Assembly: GCF_018398335.1 (NCBI RefSeq)
Contig: NZ_JAHBRX010000002.1
Span: 1,364,001 to 1,428,000, forward strand
Reading direction: 5' to 3'
DNA from: Chelatococcus sp. HY11
GTDB taxonomy: Bacteria; Pseudomonadota; Alphaproteobacteria; Rhizobiales; Beijerinckiaceae
Length of the DNA: 64,000 bases
The position numbers were made by a program, and so were the translations under genes. The notes under the pieces were generated by a model that did no database searches, was not told the origin of the DNA, and worked only from the letters and a program-made list of their open reading frames with translations. This document shows positions 58,422 through 64,000 of the stretch, one piece after another (the first letter of the stretch is position 1; the number at the start of each line of letters is the position of its first letter).

Positions 58422-61118
58422 ATGGAACTGATAAGGACCAAGCTTGTCCCACCTCTGGAGTCGGGCGGCCTGCTTGATCGCCCCAGGCTTCGCCGGCTCC
58501 TCAGCGAGGCCCCCCGTCGCATCACGCTGGTCAAGGCGCCTGCCGGCTATGGCAAGACCACGCTGCTTGCCCAGTGGTCCGAAGCGCTTTCGCGGCAAGG
58601 TGTGCGGGTTGCCTGGCTGAGCCTCGATCGTCAGGAGTGCTCGGCGAAGGCCTTCGCATCCTCGCTGGCGGCGATGCTGTCCGCCAATGCGACCGCCGAA
58701 GGTCTCGGATTGAATTTCCGCAACGAGACTTACTACGATGCTGACGGTCTGCTCGCGACGGTGATCGAGAGACTTTCTGCTGTCCCTGTTTTCGTTATGC
58801 TCGACGACACCCATGTCCTTCCGGCGGATGCCATCGACATGCTGGGCGTGCTCTTTCGGCGGGCGCCTTCGAACACCCGTTTCGTCATCGCAACACGCGA
58901 CACGGCGGCGCTGGAACTCGGCGTTCTACGCGCCTATGGCCAGTTGCTCGAGATCGGCATGGACGCCTTGAAGTTCTCGCGCGAGGAAGCGAGCGCCCTG
59001 CTTGCCGCGAACGGTCATCACGACCTTTCTCCCGGCGATCTGGACACGCTCATGGAGCGCACCGAGGGCTGGGCGACAGGCCTGAAGCTCGCCGCGCTGG
59101 CACTCGACGGCTGCGCCGACGCGGACCGGTCAGCGCAAATCGCCGCCTTTTCGGGCCGGCGGCGGGCGGTGGCGGATTTCTTCGCCGAGGACGTCTTCGC
59201 CATACAGAGCGGGGATATCCAGAACTTCCTGCTGGCGACCGCTAATCTCGATCGACTGTCGCCGCCCCTGTGCGATGCGGTCGCCGGTCGCAACGATTCC
59301 GTCGCCATGCTGCGGCGACTGGAGGAGATCGGCCTGTTCATCGCCGCTGTTGACGATGAAGGCAACTGGTACCGCTATCACAGCCTTTTCGCCGACTTCC
59401 TGCGGCGCAAGCTCGCCGAGCACGATTCCGCCGCCGAGGCGCGTCAGCAGCGCGCGGCGGCCGACTGGCTGTCGCGGAACGGTTACTGGACGGAAGCGCT
59501 CGAACAGGCCTTGCGGGCTCGCGACTTCGACCGGCTTGGCGGTTATCTCGAGACCATAGCCGAGGAATTCACCTACACGGGGCGCCTCGGCGTCATCGCC
59601 CGTTATGCCGCGCATTTGCCGGAAGCGATCTTCGTTCGTTGCCCGTGGACGATGATTTCGGTGGCCTGGCTCAAGATCCGCGCCATGCGTCACGCGGAAT
59701 CGCGGCGGCTGCTCGACCAGGCGAGGGCATGCCTCGATCAGCGGCAGGCGGCGGACGAGGGCGGCGACAGCGAGATCTTGCGTCGCACTATCGAGCATCG
59801 CGAGATGATGCTGGCGGCGGCGCATGACGAAGCCGCCGACGTCGAGCAGCGCTGTCAGCGCCTCATGCGCTATTTTAACGGGATCCGGCCCTATCTTGCA
59901 TGCACGATCCACGGCCAGTTGCTGATAGCGCGGCGCGAGCAGTTCCGTTTCGAGGGCATCGAGAAGCTCTATGCGGATGGCAAGGCGATCGCCGAGCAGT
60001 CCGGATACAGCTTCGCGCTGATCTCCTTGCAGGCCGCCGCTGGCGCGTCGCTCTTCGCCAATGGCCGCGCCGAGGCCGCAAGGACGGCGCTCGAGAACGG
60101 CTTCGCCGAAAGCCTGAAGTGGACCGGCCGCAATTCGGGCCTCGCCGCGCTCGTGGCGCTGCCGCTGGCCGAGGTGCTCTATGAGAGCAACGAGAGCGAG
60201 CGGGCCGCGGACCTCATCGAAGGCCATCTGCCAGCGGCGCGCGAGATGTCATTTCCGGACCAACTCGTGTCAGGTCATATCGTGGCATCGCGGCTGTTCG
60301 CCGCCAGGGGCGATATCGCCGGTGCGCGCCGCACCCTCGACGACGCGTCGGCGATCGCCCTTGAATGTGACCTGGAAAGGCTGCGTCTCGCCGTCATTCA
60401 CGAACAGATCCGCCTGTTGCTGCGCAGCGGCATGCCTGAGGCGGCGAGCCGTCTCCTGGAATGGGCGGGCCTGCCGGTCGAGCCGGAAGGATGCCTGCCG
60501 CAGGCGGGGGCCACGACGCGCGAGGAAACCCGCGCCGCGATCTGGGTGCGTATGGCGCTGAGCTACGACAACACCCGTGAAGCCTTGTCGGTCATCAAAC
60601 AGTGGCGCTCGTTCTGCGCTCAGCGTGGAGCGCTCAGGCTGAATGTGCGCTGGAGCATACTGATGGCTCAGGCGCTTTTGCTCAGCGGCGACGGGCGGGC
60701 GGCGCAGAGGCAGATGCGCGAGGCGATCGCCAACGCGGCGCCGGCGGAGCTGGTGCGCTGCTTTGTAGACGAAGGCACCGCGGTACGCTCCATCCTCGCC
60801 GAGGCTTATGCTGACAACATCGCCTCCGACCACCCGACCGATCTGTTCGCGCAGCGCGTGCTCGAGGCTTTCGAGGGCAAGCGGCCGACAGGGGCGCATG
60901 CTGTGCCGGACGAGGGGCTTTACGGCCGTCTCAGCGGCAAGGAGCTGGAAATCCTGACGCTGGTCGGCTGCGGCATGCGTAACCGCGAGATCGGCAGCCG
61001 GCTTGGCCTCTCCGAGGGATCGGTGAAGTGGTACATGCAGCAGGTCTACGACAAGGTCGGCATCCGCCGTCGGTCCCAGGCGGTTGAACGCGCTCGGCAA
61101 TTCGGGCTGATCGCCTGA
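58422..61118 (+). CDS. LuxR-family regulator, MalT type (LAL)
   Basis: An 898-residue regulator of the large ATP-binding LuxR/MalT class. The N-terminal STAND ATPase begins LVPPLESGGLLDRPRL with Walker A APAGYGKTT (39-47) and Walker B FVMLDDTHVL near 125-134. The central 450 residues are helical repeats (TPR-like, ligand-sensing). The C-terminal LuxR helix-turn-helix is at about 835-895 (LSGKELEILTLVGCGMRNREI). Proteins of this class activate catabolic genes when bound to ATP and an inducer. It stands alone between the third importer and the second acyl-CoA dehydrogenase, and its targets are unknown. Confidence 0.93.
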   Translation: MELIRTKLVPPLESGGLLDRPRLRRLLSEAPRRITLVKAPAGYGKTTLLAQWSEALSRQGVRVAWLSLDRQECSAKAFASSLAAMLSANATAEGLGLNFRNETYYDADGLLATVIERLSAVPVFVMLDDTHVLPADAIDMLGVLFRRAPSNTRFVIATRDTAALELGVLRAYGQLLEIGMDALKFSREEASALLAANGHHDLSPGDLDTLMERTEGWATGLKLAALALDGCADADRSAQIAAFSGRRRAVADFFAEDVFAIQSGDIQNFLLATANLDRLSPPLCDAVAGRNDSVAMLRRLEEIGLFIAAVDDEGNWYRYHSLFADFLRRKLAEHDSAAEARQQRAAADWLSRNGYWTEALEQALRARDFDRLGGYLETIAEEFTYTGRLGVIARYAAHLPEAIFVRCPWTMISVAWLKIRAMRHAESRRLLDQARACLDQRQAADEGGDSEILRRTIEHREMMLAAAHDEAADVEQRCQRLMRYFNGIRPYLACTIHGQLLIARREQFRFEGIEKLYADGKAIAEQSGYSFALISLQAAAGASLFANGRAEAARTALENGFAESLKWTGRNSGLAALVALPLAEVLYESNESERAADLIEGHLPAAREMSFPDQLVSGHIVASRLFAARGDIAGARRTLDDASAIALECDLERLRLAVIHEQIRLLLRSGMPEAASRLLEWAGLPVEPEGCLPQAGATTREETRAAIWVRMALSYDNTREALSVIKQWRSFCAQRGALRLNVRWSILMAQALLLSGDGRAAQRQMREAIANAAPAELVRCFVDEGTAVRSILAEAYADNIASDHPTDLFAQRVLEAFEGKRPTGAHAVPDEGLYGRLSGKELEILTLVGCGMRNREIGSRLGLSEGSVKWYMQQVYDKVGIRRRSQAVERARQFGLIA

Positions 61119-61151
61119 TAGTCGAAGCGTCTATTTGGGGCGATTGCCCTG

Positions 61152-61167
61152 ACTATCGTGCGATAGG
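61152..61167. promoter_or_regulatory. Putative TetR operator, copy 5
   Basis: ACTATCGTGCGATAGG, 13 of 14 positions of the CCTATCG-N2-CGATAGG palindrome, 54 bases upstream of the second acyl-CoA dehydrogenase start and 33 bases after the LuxR-type regulator gene. Confidence 0.7.
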
Positions 61168-61220
61168 TGAGAGGATACGGGCTCCGCCAGAGAACAATAA
61201 GAAACCAAAGGAGCGCCGCT

Positions 61221-62384
61221 ATGGATTTCGAACTTTCCGAAGAAAACCGCGCATTTCGCGACATGGTGCGGCGTTGGGTCGACACGGAAACCCCCAAGGC
61301 CTGGGCGCGGGAACTCGAACGCAATGAGCATGACTATCCCTTCGCGCTCTGGGACAAGTTCACGGCCGCCGGCTTTCACGGCATCGGTATCGATGAAGCC
61401 TATGGAGGCCAGGGCGGCGACGTGATGACCCAGATGATCCTCGGTCGTGAGCTGGCCCGTTCGCTGGGCGGCCTTGCCTGGATCTGGGGCCTGACATCCT
61501 TCGCCGGCGGCAAGTCGATCGGCGTCTATGGCAATGAGGAACAGAAGAAGCGTTTCCTGCCGGCCATGGCGCGCGGCGAACTGCGCGCCTCGATCGGCTT
61601 CACCGAACCGAACGGCGGCACGGACGTGCTGGGCGCGCTGAGCACCACGGCCGAGCGCGTCGATGGCGGCTGGGTGATCAATGGCGAGAAGATCTGGTGC
61701 TCGTCGTCGCATGTCGCCGATTACATCCTTCTTCTTGCGCGCACCGACAAGAATGGCGAGAAGCGCCATCACGGCGTTACGCTGTTCTTCGTGCCGGCCA
61801 AGCAGAAGGGGCTGACCGTCACCCAGTTGCCGAAGCTCGGCATGCGATCGATCGGCTCCTGCCTGGTTCACATCGAGAACGTCTTCGTGCCCGATGATCT
61901 CGTTCTCGGCGAGCCGGGCCGTGCCTGGTACATGCTGCTGCCGACACTCAACAACGAGCGCATCATGGTGGGAGCCTTCTGTCTCGGTGTCATCGACGGC
62001 GTTCTCGAGGACGCCCTCGATTACATGAAGCAGCGTAAGGCTTTCGGAAAGACGATCGGGTCCTTCCAGGCGCTGCAGCACTACGTCGCCGATATCGCGA
62101 CATGGCAGAAGGCGATCGAGCTGATGCTGCACAACACGGCCTGGCTGCAGTCGCAGGGCAGGGACTGCGGCATGGAATCGAGCATGCTCAAGGTGATGGC
62201 GTCCGACTATGCCGTGAAGGCGGCCGATCTCGGTATCCAGATTCTCGGCGGCATGGGATATTCGGCCGAAACCGACATGCAGCGTTACTGGCGTGACGCG
62301 CGTTTGTGGAAGATCGGCCCGATCACCAACGAGATGGCCCGCAACGGCATCGCCGAACGGCTGGGACTGCCGCGCTCCTTCTGA
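61221..62384 (+). CDS. Acyl-CoA dehydrogenase, copy 2
   Basis: A 387-residue paralogue of the enzyme at 37887-39050, same length and with long identical stretches (LPKLGMRSIGSC, MLLPTLNNERI, ILGGMGYSAETDMQRYW). The likely catalytic base is Glu246 in LNNERI, as in isovaleryl-CoA dehydrogenase, because the MCAD-type position reads GPIT. ATG 61221 has AAGGAG eight bases upstream, which decides against the longer frame from 61167. It is a single-gene transcript bounded by a TetR-type palindrome and a strong terminator. Confidence 0.95.
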   Translation: MDFELSEENRAFRDMVRRWVDTETPKAWARELERNEHDYPFALWDKFTAAGFHGIGIDEAYGGQGGDVMTQMILGRELARSLGGLAWIWGLTSFAGGKSIGVYGNEEQKKRFLPAMARGELRASIGFTEPNGGTDVLGALSTTAERVDGGWVINGEKIWCSSSHVADYILLLARTDKNGEKRHHGVTLFFVPAKQKGLTVTQLPKLGMRSIGSCLVHIENVFVPDDLVLGEPGRAWYMLLPTLNNERIMVGAFCLGVIDGVLEDALDYMKQRKAFGKTIGSFQALQHYVADIATWQKAIELMLHNTAWLQSQGRDCGMESSMLKVMASDYAVKAADLGIQILGGMGYSAETDMQRYWRDARLWKIGPITNEMARNGIAERLGLPRSF

Positions 62385-62438
62385 TCGCGGCCTCGAGGCT
62401 TTCCTATCCCTGACCCTGGTGCTCCGCCGGGTAACTCG

Positions 62439-62467
62439 GGCCGGCCGCAAGATGGCCGGCCTTTTTT
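62439..62467 (+). terminator. Rho-independent terminator
   Basis: Perfect stem GGCCGGCC (62439-62446) / GGCCGGCC (62454-62461) with a seven-base loop, followed at once by six T residues. It ends the transcript of the second acyl-CoA dehydrogenase 55 bases after its stop. Confidence 0.9.
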
Positions 62468-62482
62468 GTGATCGCCGCGCGG

Positions 62483-62498
62483 CCTATCGGGCGATAGG
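62483..62498. promoter_or_regulatory. Putative TetR operator, copy 6 (perfect palindrome)
   Basis: CCTATCGGGCGATAGG matches all 14 defined positions: two perfect seven-base arms around a GG spacer. It lies 75 bases upstream of the SDR gene and just after the terminator of the previous gene, so it marks a new promoter for the SDR-ligase operon. Confidence 0.8.
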
Positions 62499-62572
62499 TG
62501 GCGAGGTCGCGGACCTTTCTAGATTGGCTGTGGCATCGTCAAAAAGAAGAAGCCAGACAGGGCAGGGCATCC

Positions 62573-63316
62573 ATGGATATGAAGGATCGGGTCTGCGTCG
62601 TCACCGGTGGCTCGTCGGGCCTCGGACGGGGAACGATCGAGGCCTTGCTGGCGCAAGGCGCGAAGATCGCGAACCTCGATCTGCGGCCGCCAGAGGGTCC
62701 CATCGACGAGGCGGGCGAACTCTTCATGGCCGTCGATGTCAGCGATGAGGCGGCGGTCGCGGCTGCGATCGATGCGGTGGCCGCGCGCTTCGGCGCGATC
62801 CATGTCTGCGTGAACTGTGCCGGTATCGTCAAGGGCGCGCCTGTGCTCGATGACGACGGCATTTTCCCCATGGCGTTGTTCCGGCGCACGGTCGACGTCA
62901 ATCTCACCGGCACGTTCCAGGTGCTCGCCCACTGTGCCCGGCACATGGCGCGCAACGCGCCGGGACCGGACGGCGAACGCGGGGTCATCGTCAATACCGC
63001 CTCGATCGCGGCCGTGGACGCCAGCAGCAGTGCCGCCTATGCCGCCAGCAAGGGCGGCGTCACGTCGCTGACGCTGACGGTCGCGCGGGATCTCGCCCGC
63101 TTCGGCATTCGTGTGAACGCGATCTGTCCAGGCTTTATGGACACGGAGATGTTCGGCGGCCTGCCGGCCGACTGGACTGCGGCACTGGTGGCGAAGACCG
63201 TGTTCCCGAAGCGGCTCGGGCATCCGGACGAATTCGGGCAGCTTGTCTGCCATCTCATCGAGAACCGTTTCATGAACGCGTCGATCATCCGCTTTGACGC
63301 GGGGGCGCGCGTGTGA
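62573..63316 (+). CDS. SDR, 3-hydroxyacyl-CoA dehydrogenase type 2-like
   Basis: A 247-residue short-chain dehydrogenase with TGGSSGLG cofactor loop, CAGIV, Ser in NTASIAAVD and the catalytic YxxxK in AYAASKGG. The order of features, the long insert after CAGIVKGAPVLDDDG and the late PFPKRLG-like VFPKRLGHPDEF stretch are typical of HSD17B10/type II 3-hydroxyacyl-CoA dehydrogenases, which oxidise 2-methyl-3-hydroxyacyl-CoA and similar branched substrates. ATG 62573 follows CAGGG; the frame from 62498 is rejected because it starts in the operator. It leads an operon with the ligase that follows after 37 bases. Confidence 0.92.
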   Translation: MDMKDRVCVVTGGSSGLGRGTIEALLAQGAKIANLDLRPPEGPIDEAGELFMAVDVSDEAAVAAAIDAVAARFGAIHVCVNCAGIVKGAPVLDDDGIFPMALFRRTVDVNLTGTFQVLAHCARHMARNAPGPDGERGVIVNTASIAAVDASSSAAYAASKGGVTSLTLTVARDLARFGIRVNAICPGFMDTEMFGGLPADWTAALVAKTVFPKRLGHPDEFGQLVCHLIENRFMNASIIRFDAGARV

Positions 63317-63353
63317 AGTCTTAAACCTGGCCGGCCAATGCCGAGGGACAATC

Positions 63354-64000
63354 ATGACCACGCATCGCGATGATAGCGGCTTTACCCTCGCCCAACTCCT
63401 CGAGAACAACGCGCGTATTCGCCCGGATGAGCTCTACGCCATCTTTCCTGACGTGACGATCACCTATGGGGCGCTGCTGGAGCGTAGCAGGGCGCTCGCC
63501 AAGGGTCTGATCGCGCTGGGGCTCGAGCCTGGTCAACACGTCGGCATCATGATGCCGAACTGCCTCGATTTCCTGCTCGCGCATTTCGCTGTGCAACTCG
63601 CTGGCGGCAAGAGCATCCTTTACAACGCCCGCTTCAAGCAACACGAACTGGCGATGGTGGTTCCCCACACCGATGCCCGCATCGTCATGACGACGGACCG
63701 GATCCGCGACCATGTCGACTTCGCGGCTCTTCTGGCCGCCACCTTCCCCGCCCTCTCCGACGCCCCGTCGCCCCATGGCGTCGCGCTGGCGGAGGCGCCG
63801 CTGCTCGACCATGTCGTTATGTTCGGCGAGACGCGCTGGACGCCGGCGCATTCCGATGCCCATCTCGTGGCGCTCGGCGTCTCCGTTCCCGATGCCATCC
63901 TCGACAGCGCCCATGCCGCGCAGCATCCAGAGCACACGGCCGTGATGATCTACACCTCCGGCACCACCGCCATGCCGAAGGCTTGCGAGCTCTCCCACGC
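63354..64000 (+). CDS. AMP-forming acyl-CoA synthetase, cut by window end
   Basis: The first 215 residues of an adenylate-forming ligase. The start MTTHRDDSGFTLAQLLE is followed by the family pattern VGIMMPNCLDFLLAHFAVQLAGG and reaches the P-loop IYTSGTTAMPKACELSH just before the window ends. It resembles the ligase at 40098 in this region. The complete protein should be about 530-560 residues. It is second in the SDR-ligase operon and probably part of the same acyl-CoA pathway. Confidence 0.9.
   Translation, partial: MTTHRDDSGFTLAQLLENNARIRPDELYAIFPDVTITYGALLERSRALAKGLIALGLEPGQHVGIMMPNCLDFLLAHFAVQLAGGKSILYNARFKQHELAMVVPHTDARIVMTTDRIRDHVDFAALLAATFPALSDAPSPHGVALAEAPLLDHVVMFGETRWTPAHSDAHLVALGVSVPDAILDSAHAAQHPEHTAVMIYTSGTTAMPKACELSH

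Noticed and set aside
1-64000. Search by eye for CRISPR arrays, tRNA or rRNA genes, phage genes and riboswitches
   Set aside because: No regularly spaced repeats, cloverleaf sequences, rRNA stretches, structural phage genes or conserved aptamers were recognised.

Overview
This is a GC-rich, gene-dense stretch of an alphaproteobacterial genome. Hyphomicrobiales is my best guess, from the mix of Liv-type ABC transporters, CoxLMS-type molybdenum hydroxylases, GntR/HxlR/TetR regulators and acyl-CoA enzymes; this is inference and no rRNA, tRNA or core gene confirms it. Almost every gene is catabolic, transport or regulatory. I see no phage genes, insertion sequences, CRISPR arrays or RNA genes.

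Three catabolic modules lie side by side, each with its own regulator family. Module 1 (about 0.5-20.3 kb) looks like a pathway for an N-heterocyclic or alkaloid-like compound. It holds a DMT exporter/importer, a PhyH dioxygenase with a neighbouring LysR regulator, a P450-ferredoxin-ferredoxin reductase chain with an LLM flavin monooxygenase, a second LLM monooxygenase with an aldehyde dehydrogenase, an operon of AA_synth protein, enamidase-like amidohydrolase, zinc alcohol dehydrogenase and peroxiredoxin, an alpha/beta hydrolase resembling 2,6-dihydroxypseudooxynicotine hydrolase, and a three-subunit molybdenum hydroxylase that ends in a GntR/FadR-type regulator gene. Five copies of a palindrome (ATTGTATGACAAT and variants) lie in front of the main transcription units and fit the TnGTnnnACnA pattern of FadR-subfamily GntR proteins, so the module is probably one regulon.

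Module 2 (about 20.8-37.4 kb) has a Liv-type ABC transporter operon ending in an iron alcohol dehydrogenase, a divergent binding protein, and a regulator made of two fused HxlR domains. Next comes an eight-gene, mostly overlapping operon: thioesterase, enoyl-CoA hydratase, CoxM, CoxS, metallo-beta-lactamase lactonase, CoxL, an SDR-like protein and an acyl-CoA ligase. A CoxG-like membrane protein follows, preceded by the scar of a deleted succinate-semialdehyde dehydrogenase gene.

Module 3 (about 37.8-64 kb) is an acyl-CoA pathway: two closely related acyl-CoA dehydrogenases, two AMP-forming ligases (the second cut by the window end), a VOC protein, a SnoaL-like protein, two more Liv-type transporters (one with fused LivH-LivM), a biotin-dependent acyl-CoA carboxylase, two SDRs, an enoyl-CoA hydratase, an old-yellow-enzyme/dienoyl-CoA reductase-like flavoprotein, a KstR2-like TetR regulator and a MalT-type LuxR regulator. 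A second palindrome, CCTATCG-N2-CGATAGG, occurs before six transcription units here, including the operon that encodes the TetR protein, which makes that protein the likely master repressor.

Starts were moved from the longest frame wherever a ribosome-binding site, a 4-base overlap or a paralogue alignment argued for it; the reasons are given per gene. All substrate assignments are inference.
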